Shown: positions 1 to 6,525, numbered from the stretch's first letter. The stretch: 8,221 nucleotides of DNA from Bacillota bacterium (GCA_023405875.1 JAEXXN010000594.1:1-8221); one strand, 5' to 3'. Notes: generated by a model from the sequence alone, not told the origin. A program made the numbers and translations.

Positions 1-81
1 GGACAATATGACCGCAATTATTATGAAATCTACGATATTTAATTTTCCAAACAGCCTGCCCCTCTTATCCATCAATGCCAT
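1..81 (-). CDS. DUF4330 family protein, N-terminal fragment
   Basis: Only the first 24-27 residues lie in the window; the gene continues past base 1. From the ATG at 72 it reads MDKRGRLFGKLNIVDFIIIA and then VILS. This basic RGRLFGK(L/I)N(I/V)(V/I)D segment running into a hydrophobic helix is how I remember the start of DUF4330 proteins, which are small single-pass membrane proteins of unknown function. An in-frame ATG at 81 adds three residues and lies six bases after GGTG (88-91), so I prefer it; the ATG at 72 remains possible. The start lies inside the 3' end of the glycosyltransferase gene (17-base overlap, or 8 from the inner ATG), indicating translational coupling and one transcript with the polysaccharide genes. 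Family call from recognition of a short N-terminus only. Confidence 0.7.
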   Translation of the reverse strand, partial: MALMDKRGRLFGKLNIVDFIIIAVILS

Positions 82-1201
82 TATCTTCACCACATTCCCT
101 TCTGTTTTTCTTTGCTACGGCTTCATACAGCTCTTCAATGCCTTTCGCCATTGCGGCGGCGGTAAAGTTACCGTCAGCCAGCTTTTTCCCCATATCACCC
201 ATGGTTTTTCTAAGCTCCGGCTCCGAAATCAGTTTGAGTATTGCACCGGCCAGCTTTTCTGAATCACCGGCAGGCACCAGGTATCCGTTGCAGCCGTCCT
301 TCACTACCTCCGGCACGCCTCCGGTATCTGTACCCACCGAAGGCTTGCCTATGGACATTCCCTCAATGAGTGAAAGGCAGAGTGCCTCTGATAGAGAAGA
401 GATCACATTTATATCCAGAATGTTCAGTATCTCATAAATATTCTCCATAAAGCCCGTGAAAATGACCTTTGACTCAAGCCCCTTCTGTTTTACAAGCCCC
501 CTGAGCTCCTCCTCCTTGGGCCCGCCCCCGGCTATAACGAATTTCACACCGGCATTGTCCCGGGAAATAATTTCCGCCGCCTCCAGGAAATACTTGTGAC
601 CCTTGACCTCTGCCAGGCGTGCAACTATTCCCACCACTACATCGGCTTCAGCTATTCCCCATTTTTTCCTGACAGCTGTCTTTTCTTCGTCAGAAATCAC
701 CCTGACCGGTTGTATTCCGCCATATATTACAGATATTCTGCTCCCATTGACTCCATTATCGATCATATTCTGCTTTGTAGCACCGGATACTGCTACTATG
801 CCGTCGCTGAGCCAATTATTCAGGAAGGCGCCGGCAAGCTTCTTTATCCCGGCTTTCCTGCTGTCGATACAATGCTTTGTGTTGATTATCCTCACTCCGG
901 CCATTTTCGCAGCAAGCCTTGCAGACAGTGATGCATGGGTATGAACAATATCAGGCTTTTCATTTCTGAATATCTTCAGAAGCAATCCGACAGCCGATGC
1001 ATCAAAGGATCTGTCATTGATGCCTTCAACAGCTATGGCCTCGAATCCAAGGCTCCGGACTTTGTCAACCAGCAGGCTTCCCTTTGGAAGCACCACCTTT
1101 ATTTCAAAGCTGCTCCTATCTGCCGCACTGAGCAGATTAAGCAGCCATACGCCTGCTCCGCCGATCTTCATATCGCTTAGTACATGTATTACTCTGATCA
1201 T
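65..1201 (-). CDS. GT4-family glycosyltransferase (GT-B fold)
   Basis: A 378-residue retaining glycosyltransferase that probably transfers a sugar from a nucleotide-sugar donor onto a lipid-linked or growing glycan at the cytoplasmic face of the membrane. The N-terminal Rossmann domain has the glycine-rich GGAGVWLLNL at 14-23 and VHTHASLSARL at 86-96. The C-terminal donor domain has R195 and K200 in ARLAEVKGHK, the usual phosphate-contacting pair, then AGGGP at 224-228, the EX7E motif (E272 and E280), and TDTGGVPEVV at 291-300. Length is normal for the family and no catalytic motif is missing. The ATG at 1201 is preceded by GAGGTG at an 8-base spacing and overlaps the stop of the polymerase gene as ATGA, so the two are translationally coupled. 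Donor and acceptor sugars cannot be told from sequence. The context points to a surface polysaccharide or secondary cell-wall polymer. Confidence 0.93.
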   Translation of the reverse strand: MIRVIHVLSDMKIGGAGVWLLNLLSAADRSSFEIKVVLPKGSLLVDKVRSLGFEAIAVEGINDRSFDASAVGLLLKIFRNEKPDIVHTHASLSARLAAKMAGVRIINTKHCIDSRKAGIKKLAGAFLNNWLSDGIVAVSGATKQNMIDNGVNGSRISVIYGGIQPVRVISDEEKTAVRKKWGIAEADVVVGIVARLAEVKGHKYFLEAAEIISRDNAGVKFVIAGGGPKEEELRGLVKQKGLESKVIFTGFMENIYEILNILDINVISSLSEALCLSLIEGMSIGKPSVGTDTGGVPEVVKDGCNGYLVPAGDSEKLAGAILKLISEPELRKTMGDMGKKLADGNFTAAAMAKGIEELYEAVAKKNRRECGEDNGIDG

Positions 1202-3123
1202 ATTTCAAGCACCTCGTTATCCTTTGAGATGATACCCTTTGCTATCATTCCCAAGGCAAGCATTACCCAGAAGGTAAGAAGCACCCTGTTGTTGTACCAG
1301 ATATTTTCTACCATTCCCTGGGCCAGATATCCTGCCATTCCTGAAGCGGCGGCGATCATAAAGGTCGATATGAATTTATCCCTGGTCTTGAAGAAGCCTG
1401 CAAGCAGCGTCTTATAGTATACCACTATCATGGCAAAGAACATAAGGAAGCCTGCGATCCCGGTCTCGATCAGCAGCTGTATGTAAATATTGTGGGAGTG
1501 ATGCGCATATGCTGCATTGAGGGAATACTTGGGATATATGAGCTTGAAGGGCTCCAATCCCAGGCCTATTCCCGAGGCCCAGTAATCTCCGGCCAGCTTG
1601 AGCGACCCGATCCACACCGATATCCTGTAGGAAGAAGATGTATCGGAAAGGTTGCCGATACTGGTAAACCTGTTTATTACCGAAGGAGGCAGCACAAAAG
1701 GCAGCAGCAGAAGTCCTATTATCCCAAGAACTATGAACCTCCTGTCCCTGAGCACCGCAAAAAGTGCAAAGGCAAGCATCAAACCTATATATGCGCCTCT
1801 GGAATATGTATAAACAAGGCATACAAGCATTATTCCCGTCAAACCCAGGGTAACAAGCTTTGAAATCCAGCCCTTCTGCCCCCAAAGCATGGCTATAGCC
1901 ACAGGTATTATGAGAACAAGATATTCTCCCAGTACATTGGGGTTTTCAAAGGTGGAACCGACACGTGCCTTGATATCCTCAAAAAGTGTCGTATCGACCC
2001 ATGCTTCAGCTGTGGCGCCTACCGTCTTCAGCTGGTACAAGCCGTAAAGGGATGCAACGGCAGTGGACGCAACCAGCAGCGCCAGCAAGCCGTAAAGCTG
2101 CTTCCTGGTCTTTACGGTGTTCACCAGTATGAAATAGAACAATATGTAGGCTGCATATATTGAAAGGGAGAAAACGCTGTTGCCCGGTGTATATGAGGTT
2201 ATGCTGCTGTAGAAAAGTACGATTCCAAACAGTACCACAAAATAATCCAGGATGGTCACCCTGAAGCTCATGGTTTTGTTCAGGAACAGCCTTATTCCAT
2301 AGGATACTGCCGTAAGGAGTATAAGCCCGAGAATAGCTATTGTCGGAGCAAGAGGGATAAGGCCTATGACCGCAAACACTCCCACTTCATATCTCCACAA
2401 TACCAATACCGCACCTATAATACCTCCGGCAACCATAATAAAGGTCATCGGCGCCAGAAGATATGCCAGCAGCCCAAGCAATGCCCCGGCTGCTGCTGCG
2501 GTCAGCTCCATACCCCTGGAGGTAAGGCTTCTCCGCCTGGAACATACTGTAGTATCAAAGGGTATATCCTCCGACATTATAAAATAGTCATAAACTATAC
2601 TTCCCGCTATGCTGCCCTTCATAAGCGCTTTCACAGGCCTGTCGATCAATATCATTGACGCGCCTGCAAGCATCAGAGCCAATCTTACCAGACCCATCGC
2701 TCCTAAACTCATGGCTCCATTACCGGCTGCAAGCTCCAGCAATCCTTGTACCGCAGCAGAGGTCAGAAAAAGCAGTCCATATACCCTTATGCTTATATTG
2801 AACAGGTTTTCCAATACTCCTCTGATGCAGTTCAAAGCCGCGCTTCCCCTCAACGCACTGTTTGCCCTATCTGCAAGCCTGCCGGAAGCATAGCCGAAAA
2901 GCCTGAGGGGTGAAGCAAGCGCTTTGAACACAACGCTCCGCTTCCATAAAAATGCAATGCTCCACTCCCTGTTAAAAAAGCTGAGTATGCTGCTGTTTGC
3001 TGCGAAATTCCCGAAGCTCAGCCTTAACCTCTTTAAGGCTGTGAAAAAAACGCTGTATTCAGAGCAGGCAAATAACCTTCTGTAAATATTTACAATAGTC
3101 CCAAGTATGAGACTGTCTCTCAT
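1198..3123 (-). CDS. O-antigen ligase/Wzy-like polysaccharide polymerase membrane protein
   Basis: A 641-residue polytopic membrane protein of the WaaL/Wzy_C superfamily, which joins lipid-linked glycans to an acceptor or to each other outside the membrane. Family signatures, numbered from the ATG at 3123, are the GSTFENPNVLGEY block near 389-401, TYSRGAYIG near 439-447, and the large-loop motif AHHSHNIYIQLL near 540-551, followed by more helices. Typical members have about 400-480 residues; here about 200 extra residues lie in front, with a basic non-membrane segment (to about 112) and a short helical hairpin before the main bundle. Start: a frame-open GTG at 3174 would give 658 residues, but it has no Shine-Dalgarno site and sits at or before the expected transcript start. 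The ATG at 3123 has GGGAAG seven bases upstream, so I chose it. First gene of the operon with the overlapping GT4 and DUF4330 genes. Ligase versus polymerase cannot be decided. Confidence 0.88.
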   Translation of the reverse strand: MRDSLILGTIVNIYRRLFACSEYSVFFTALKRLRLSFGNFAANSSILSFFNREWSIAFLWKRSVVFKALASPLRLFGYASGRLADRANSALRGSAALNCIRGVLENLFNISIRVYGLLFLTSAAVQGLLELAAGNGAMSLGAMGLVRLALMLAGASMILIDRPVKALMKGSIAGSIVYDYFIMSEDIPFDTTVCSRRRSLTSRGMELTAAAAGALLGLLAYLLAPMTFIMVAGGIIGAVLVLWRYEVGVFAVIGLIPLAPTIAILGLILLTAVSYGIRLFLNKTMSFRVTILDYFVVLFGIVLFYSSITSYTPGNSVFSLSIYAAYILFYFILVNTVKTRKQLYGLLALLVASTAVASLYGLYQLKTVGATAEAWVDTTLFEDIKARVGSTFENPNVLGEYLVLIIPVAIAMLWGQKGWISKLVTLGLTGIMLVCLVYTYSRGAYIGLMLAFALFAVLRDRRFIVLGIIGLLLLPFVLPPSVINRFTSIGNLSDTSSSYRISVWIGSLKLAGDYWASGIGLGLEPFKLIYPKYSLNAAYAHHSHNIYIQLLIETGIAGFLMFFAMIVVYYKTLLAGFFKTRDKFISTFMIAAASGMAGYLAQGMVENIWYNNRVLLTFWVMLALGMIAKGIISKDNEVLEI

Positions 3124-3177
3124 GTTTTCACTTCCCAACACCTTATATTGGAACCAAATATTCCTATGATTCACCTT

Positions 3178-3207
3178 ATTATATTATTATTGCCATGCAA
3201 ATGTAAA
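3178..3207 (-). promoter_or_regulatory. sigma-A-type promoter of the polysaccharide operon
   Basis: On the minus strand TTTACA (3207-3202; one mismatch to TTGACA) and a perfect TATAAT (3183-3178) are separated by 18 bases. Transcription would start near 3171, about 50 bases before the preferred ATG at 3123. It lies just downstream of a strong terminator for the preceding gene, so the polysaccharide operon appears to be an independent transcription unit. Confidence 0.75.
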
Positions 3208-3220
3208 GTATATTAGCCCG

Positions 3221-3258
3221 TATAAAAAACATATGGGCGGGTGCCGGAACCCGCCCAT
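3221..3258 (-). terminator. intrinsic terminator after the secreted coiled-coil gene
   Basis: On the minus strand a perfect 10-base-pair stem, ATGGGCGGGT (3258-3249) with ACCCGCCCAT (3242-3233), closes a six-base loop and is followed almost at once by a run of six T (3229-3224). The hairpin starts seven bases beyond the stop codon of the gene at 3265-3825. This is a classic Rho-independent terminator and should separate that gene from the polysaccharide operon. Confidence 0.93.
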
Positions 3259-3264
3259 CGCCAA

Positions 3265-3825
3265 TTATTGTAAGGTATATGAGCCTTTTATTATAAGAAA
3301 AGACTTGTCTGCCAGAGCTTTTACCCCTCTTCCGTCCCCCCTTGAAGCTATCAGCATGTGGTTCATCAGTATTTCCTCTGCATTTTTCAGGTCCTTTGCC
3401 GAGGTAATATCAGAAAGGCCTCCGTTTTCACCGTAAATAGCAGAGAACTTGCCTGACCTGGGTATTATTTCCGCACCTTCGCCGGCTATCAGTATCTGAT
3501 TCTTCTGCAGCTCAACCACTTCAAACCTTCCCGAGCCGCCGGCCCCTCCATTTTTGACAGCCTCAGTGAGCTCCGCAAGCTCGGCCTTAAGCTTGGCTAT
3601 TTCCTGATCCCGTGCGGCATCAGTGTTGTTTGCCTTTTCTATCAGGGTGTCGATATAATACTTTATTTGCTCCGATTTCTGCTCTACATAGCTTTGTGTA
3701 ACTATGGGATCCTGTTCAGAACCTGGCGTCACTCCGTCTGCCGCACTTATAACCACTGCAGACAGTACCAGTATAGCTGCAAGCAATACTGCAATCCCCG
3801 TTTTCCGACCTCTACTGTTTACCAT
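3265..3825 (-). CDS. secreted coiled-coil protein of unknown function
   Basis: A 186-residue exported protein. After a basic N-terminus (NSRGRKTG) comes a hydrophobic core at 11-27 and a plausible signal-peptidase site after VISA (about 28), so it is likely secreted or held at the membrane. Residues 34-48 carry PGSEQDPIVTQSYVE, a phrase I have the impression of having seen near the start of other secreted Firmicutes proteins of unknown role. Residues 45-92 form a predicted coiled coil (DQEIAKLKAELAELTEAV), a Gly-rich linker follows at 93-99 (GGAGGSG), and 100-186 look like a compact beta-rich domain ending in IIKGSYTLQ. The ATG at 3825 has an excellent GGAGGAGA at 3832-3839. It is transcribed alone or from the upstream ECF gene, and it ends at a strong terminator. 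No catalytic residues are evident. A structural or cell-envelope role is inferred from export and the coiled coil only. Confidence 0.85.
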   Translation of the reverse strand: MVNSRGRKTGIAVLLAAILVLSAVVISAADGVTPGSEQDPIVTQSYVEQKSEQIKYYIDTLIEKANNTDAARDQEIAKLKAELAELTEAVKNGGAGGSGRFEVVELQKNQILIAGEGAEIIPRSGKFSAIYGENGGLSDITSAKDLKNAEEILMNHMLIASRGDGRGVKALADKSFLIIKGSYTLQ

Positions 3826-3916
3826 CCTGATTCTCCTCCACTATAAGATACAATAAAATGCAAGATTTTCTAATGCTGTATATATTTCGCCAAATATCGC
3901 AAAACTCCTGTATATG

Positions 3917-3930
3917 TTACAAATTTGTAA
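3917..3930. promoter_or_regulatory. 14-base perfect palindrome, possible operator
   Basis: TTACAAATTTGTAA is a perfect dyad. It sits in the 154-base gap between the ECF transporter gene and the secreted coiled-coil gene, about 90 bases upstream of the latter's start. Flanking TGTACA and TATACA words add further TGTA/TACA half-sites. A shorter dyad, ATATTT-CGCC-AAATAT, lies at 3882-3897. Either could be a repressor site for the coiled-coil gene. I cannot assign a regulator, and no convincing -35/-10 pair was found in this gap. Confidence 0.35.
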
Positions 3931-3951
3931 TGTACACCGGCCCCAAAGCTA

Positions 3952-3975
3952 ATGCCGGGCAAAATTGCCCGGCAT
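3952..3975 (-). terminator. GC-rich hairpin after the ECF transporter gene, probable weak terminator
   Basis: An 11-base perfect inverted repeat (ATGCCGGGCAA and TTGCCCGGCAT) with two central bases begins five bases beyond the stop codon of the ECF gene. The stem is strong, but on the minus strand it is followed by TAGCTTTGGGG rather than a real T run, so termination may be partial, letting some transcripts read into the coiled-coil gene. It could also protect mRNA 3' ends. Confidence 0.5.
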
Positions 3976-3979
3976 CTCT

Positions 3980-4732
3980 TCAGACTTTTCTATTTTCCAG
4001 AGCACTTACTACACTGGTTACAATCAATATTGCAATTATTACCTCGGGTATACCGTTTGCTATGCCTATCCCGAAGATCACCTTCCTTGCAACTTCGACA
4101 GACTGCCCCAATGCCTTCACAAAGCTCTCGGCATATATCAGATATATCATACCCAGGACAAGTCCGGTATTGGTCAGGGTTCCCACCACAGCAGCCATTA
4201 CGATATCCAGGGCTTTGTTCTTAAGCCTTTTATTGCTGAAGAATGCCATTGCTGCCGTCAGGGCTATCAATGCAATATTCATCAATATCAGCCATATGCT
4301 GTGGGAGGCCTTTATGCCGCCGTATATACCATAGCCCAGGTATCCTATTATTGCTATCCACAGCAGGTTCAGCAAGACCAGAGTCTTTTGGTTTCCCAGG
4401 CCCTTCAAGGCCTTATATACATAATAGGCCGTGATGCCTATCAGTACCCTCGGTACTACCGAAACCAAAGGATTCAGAAATACAAAGGATACGGGGGTCG
4501 GGCTGGCGACTGCCTGAAAAATACTGAACAGTCCGAATATCAGGCCTACGATCCCGCCTACCACAGGTCCCTCAAGTATCGCCCCTATTATCACCGGAAT
4601 GTGCATAATAGTTGCTCTTGTGGGCCCTACAGGTATAAAGCCCAGTGGAGTCATCCCCAGAACAATAGATATGCTTCCAAGGATACCTACGACAGCCATT
4701 TTTCTCACATTGAGAGTTTTTCCCTTTAACAT
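3980..4732 (-). CDS. ECF transporter S component (substrate-binding membrane subunit)
   Basis: A 250-residue integral membrane protein resembling the vitamin-binding S subunits of energy-coupling factor transporters (ECF_trnsprt type). The first helix (about 11-29) has spaced small residues of the kind that dock onto the shared EcfT subunit, and the characteristic IPVIIGAILEGPVVGGIVG lies at 45-63. Later segments include SPTPVSFVF at 77-85, GTLTNTGLVLG at 184-194 and a last helix at about 225-245. Roughly six to seven membrane segments are visible; at 250 residues it is longer than the usual 170-200, the extra being a helix pair around 115-165. No EcfA ATPase or EcfT gene is in the window, as expected for group II S components that share a module encoded elsewhere. 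The ATG at 4732 has GGAGGT six bases upstream. Substrate is unproven. The SPTP and NTGLVLG stretches remind me of pantothenate-type members, which I hold only as a hypothesis. Confidence 0.85.
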   Translation of the reverse strand: MLKGKTLNVRKMAVVGILGSISIVLGMTPLGFIPVGPTRATIMHIPVIIGAILEGPVVGGIVGLIFGLFSIFQAVASPTPVSFVFLNPLVSVVPRVLIGITAYYVYKALKGLGNQKTLVLLNLLWIAIIGYLGYGIYGGIKASHSIWLILMNIALIALTAAMAFFSNKRLKNKALDIVMAAVVGTLTNTGLVLGMIYLIYAESFVKALGQSVEVARKVIFGIGIANGIPEVIIAILIVTSVVSALENRKV

Positions 4733-4759
4733 TTTAATACCTCCGCTCTAGTTCCTATT

Positions 4760-4826
4760 TGGATACCAGTCGTAAAACATATTCTGTTTTAGCTATATAT
4801 CCAGTCCAGCTCATTTATGATGCTGG
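4760..4826 (-). promoter_or_regulatory. foldable 5' leader of the ECF transporter gene
   Basis: From the predicted start near 4830 to the Shine-Dalgarno site (4739-4744) the leader can fold into two units. The first is a hairpin, CCAGC-A-UCAU-AA-AUGA-GCUGG (4826-4806), with one bulged A. The second is an outer six-pair stem, UGGAUA (4803-4798) with UAUCCA (4765-4760), enclosing a perfect six-pair hairpin GUUUUA/UAAAAC complement at 4791-4786 and 4778-4773 with a seven-base loop. The complementarity is seen directly; a regulatory function such as a riboswitch is speculative. It matches no riboswitch consensus that I know. Confidence 0.35.
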
Positions 4827-4836
4827 CTTCAAATAT

Positions 4837-4865
4837 ATTATAGTTAAAACCTGATAGAAAAACAA
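4837..4865 (-). promoter_or_regulatory. promoter of the ECF transporter gene
   Basis: On the minus strand a perfect TATAAT (4842-4837) lies 17 bases after TTGTTT (4865-4860), which keeps the TTG core of the -35 box. Transcription would start near 4830, leaving a leader of roughly 100 bases before the ATG at 4732. It begins seven bases after the P1 hydrolase stop codon; no terminator separates the two genes, so read-through is also possible. Confidence 0.6.
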
Positions 4866-4871
4866 TAAAAA

Positions 4872-5840
4872 CTATATATCTTTACAAGAATATAAGCCGT
4901 GGCAGGAGCCTGCACTTATTACCGCATTTGTTATTGCCCTTGACATCGCCTCGGCTGCCATGGTGCCGATAAGATTTATATCTCCCGGTATCTCATTGGT
5001 GGCCATAGCAAATATCGTATCACCGTCCAGCATGGTATGTACCGGGTTGATGGACCTGGCAAAACCGTTATGCGCAAGCTCCGCAACCTTATTTGCCTCT
5101 GCCTTGGTCAATATCCCGTTGGTTGCCACTACTCCTATTGTAGTATTGCTCATATTGAAGCCGGCAGATCTGCCTTCTTTTTTCATTATCTCGTATGTAT
5201 TCAGCAGCTTCCTGTTTTTATAATCATATACCCCGGCTATCTGCATACCTGTTTCATAGTCGTAAATATCCCCGAAGCTGTTTACAGACACCAGCGCAGA
5301 TACTACAAGCTCCCCTGCCCTTATCGACGCGCTTCCCAGCCCTGATTTCATGGTGCCGGAGGGGCCATAGATTTTTCCGATGGTCGCTCCCATTCCACAG
5401 CCGATATTTCCCTGCCTGCTTTCTTCAAAAGAGGCGCTTTGTGCCGCAGCATAGCCCATTTTTATATCCGGCCTGATCCTGTGATCTCCGAGACCCAGGT
5501 CAAAAATTACCGCAGAAGCAACTATAGGCACTTTGGTTACGCCCACATCAAAGCCCGCTCCCTGCTCCTCCAGGTATCTCATTACGCCGGAAGCAGCCTC
5601 AAGTCCGAAGGCGCTTCCTCCCGCCAGCACCACTGCATGGACCTTATCCACAAGCTTATCAGGCTTGAACAGGTCCGTTTCCCTGGTCCCGGGTGCAGAA
5701 CCCCTTACATCCACTCCTCCGGTGGCACCCTTTTCACATATAACCGCAGTACAGCCGGTCATACCCTCCTCTGACTGGCTGTGACCCACCTTTATCCCTT
5801 TTACATCCGTAATATATCCTTCATACATTTTTAACGGCAT
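4872..5840 (-). CDS. P1 family (DmpA/ThnT-type) N-terminal-nucleophile amidohydrolase
   Basis: A 322-residue member of the peptidase P1 family. These proteins cut themselves to free an N-terminal Ser or Thr, which then attacks small amide bonds. Known relatives include DmpA (D-Ala amidase/aminopeptidase), beta-aminopeptidases, and ThnT (pantetheine hydrolase). Numbered from the ATG at 5840: GHSQSEEGMTGCTAV at 19-33, GGVDVRGSAPGTRETDLF at 41-58, VVLAGGSAFGLEAA at 70-83, a GELVVSALVSVNSFGD block near 176-191, and the self-cleavage site N232-T233 in SNTTIGVVATN (231-241). T233 aligns best as nucleophile; T234 is the alternative. A frame-open GTG at 5876 would add 12 residues but has no ribosome site, whereas GGAGGAGG at 5851-5858 lies ten bases before the ATG at 5840. 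No signal peptide, so cytoplasmic. Substrate unknown. The neighbouring vitamin transporter suggests turnover of an imported compound. Confidence 0.9.
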   Translation of the reverse strand: MPLKMYEGYITDVKGIKVGHSQSEEGMTGCTAVICEKGATGGVDVRGSAPGTRETDLFKPDKLVDKVHAVVLAGGSAFGLEAASGVMRYLEEQGAGFDVGVTKVPIVASAVIFDLGLGDHRIRPDIKMGYAAAQSASFEESRQGNIGCGMGATIGKIYGPSGTMKSGLGSASIRAGELVVSALVSVNSFGDIYDYETGMQIAGVYDYKNRKLLNTYEIMKKEGRSAGFNMSNTTIGVVATNGILTKAEANKVAELAHNGFARSINPVHTMLDGDTIFAMATNEIPGDINLIGTMAAEAMSRAITNAVISAGSCHGLYSCKDI

Positions 5841-5876
5841 GATGCTTTTACCTCCTCCGTGAGCTTCTATAACCAC

Positions 5877-5903
5877 TCTATACTTGTTTTATCCGCCTGA
5901 CAA
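5877..5903 (-). promoter_or_regulatory. weak candidate promoter of the P1 hydrolase gene
   Basis: On the minus strand TTGTCA (5903-5898) and TATAGA (5882-5877) are separated by only 15 bases, shorter than ideal. Transcription from here would begin near 5870, inside the extra upstream frame, which again favours the ATG at 5840 as the start. No better pair was found in the divergent gap. Confidence 0.35.
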
Positions 5904-5921
5904 TACCCAGACGGCACACTT

Positions 5922-5950
5922 TTGATAATCCTGTGGAAATATAATATAAT
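5922..5950 (+). promoter_or_regulatory. strong sigma-A-type promoter of the cobalamin adenosyltransferase gene
   Basis: TTGATA (5922-5927) and a perfect TATAAT (5945-5950) are separated by the ideal 17 bases. Transcription would start near 5957, leaving a leader of only about 20 bases that contains AAGGAGGTG (5961-5969). There is no room for a cobalamin riboswitch, so the gene seems not to be controlled that way. Confidence 0.8.
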
Positions 5951-5976
5951 AAGTATAGTTAAGGAGGTGCGGTTCG

Positions 5977-6525
5977 TTGAAGATATATACAAAAACAGGA
6001 GATAAGGGTACTACTTCGGATGTCCTGGGAAACAGGGTATCAAAGGGAGCTGCCAAAATCGAGCTGCAAGGCTCGATAGATGAGATAAATGCCGGTGTCG
6101 GCTACATGAGGGCGTTGCTGAAGAAGCTTGATTTGGGTAATTCCCTGATGGATATCGATAAAGCCCTGCAGGATGTGCAGTATGCTTTATTCAGGATCGG
6201 CGGCGATGTATCCTCCGATTTCAGCCAGAATTATATCAAAGAGCCTGATATAGAAGCCCTTGAGCGGGCTATAGATGTCATAGACAATGCTGTCGGACCC
6301 CTGGAAAGCTTCATCTACTACAGCGGCAATGATGCGGCAGCCTACTGCCATGTGGTAAGAAGTGTTGTCAGAAGAGCCGAAAGAGTGTTTGTAAGGTTTA
6401 TGGAGGGCAAGGAATACACCCAGGACTACCAATATATAAACCGGCTGTCCGATTATATGTTCTCCATGTCCAGGTATATAAATTTCCTGGATGGAGTACC
6501 TGATGAAGCTATGAAGCTGAAATAA
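5977..6525 (+). CDS. PduO-type cob(I)alamin adenosyltransferase
   Basis: A 182-residue enzyme of the PduO/EutT-like class that transfers the adenosyl group of ATP to cob(I)alamin, making coenzyme B12. The ATP-binding start YTKTGDKGTTS is at 4-14, the SIDEIN motif at 33-38 contains D35, and the active-site helix has R128, R132 and E135 in VRSVVRRAER (127-136), followed by INRLSDYMF at 154-162. D35, F112, R128 and R132 fall at the same positions as the salt-bridge and corrin-contact residues I recall for Lactobacillus reuteri PduO. The loop usually reading F-L-P-G-G is FIYYSG here, a modest divergence. Start is TTG at 5977, supported by GGAGG nine bases upstream and by homology beginning at residue 1. 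It is divergent from the P1 hydrolase, and no B12-dependent enzyme or other corrinoid gene is in the window, so it is probably a stand-alone salvage gene. Confidence 0.92.
   Translation: MKIYTKTGDKGTTSDVLGNRVSKGAAKIELQGSIDEINAGVGYMRALLKKLDLGNSLMDIDKALQDVQYALFRIGGDVSSDFSQNYIKEPDIEALERAIDVIDNAVGPLESFIYYSGNDAAAYCHVVRSVVRRAERVFVRFMEGKEYTQDYQYINRLSDYMFSMSRYINFLDGVPDEAMKLK

Noticed and set aside
3965..4729. A 254-residue open frame on the plus strand opposite the ECF transporter gene
   Set aside because: It is rich in Tyr, Gln, Cys and His in no domain-like pattern, has no ribosome site, and is fully antisense to a well-supported membrane protein; it is a shadow of that gene's codon bias.
4806..4826. 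Bulged-A hairpin resembling the 'pan' RNA motif found upstream of pantothenate genes
   Set aside because: From memory that motif has two conserved bulged adenosines, while only one bulge is seen here and I cannot verify the consensus. Kept only as a foldable leader.
4872..4930. Terminator after the P1 hydrolase gene, suggested by T-rich DNA at the stop codon and a GCAGG/CCTGC repeat near 4905
   Set aside because: The small inverted repeat is inside the coding region, about 30 bases before the T-rich stretch, with almost no loop, so it would not act as an intrinsic terminator.
5841..5976. Cobalamin riboswitch ahead of the adenosyltransferase gene
   Set aside because: The promoter at 5922-5950 leaves a leader of about 20 bases and no B12-box-like sequence is present.
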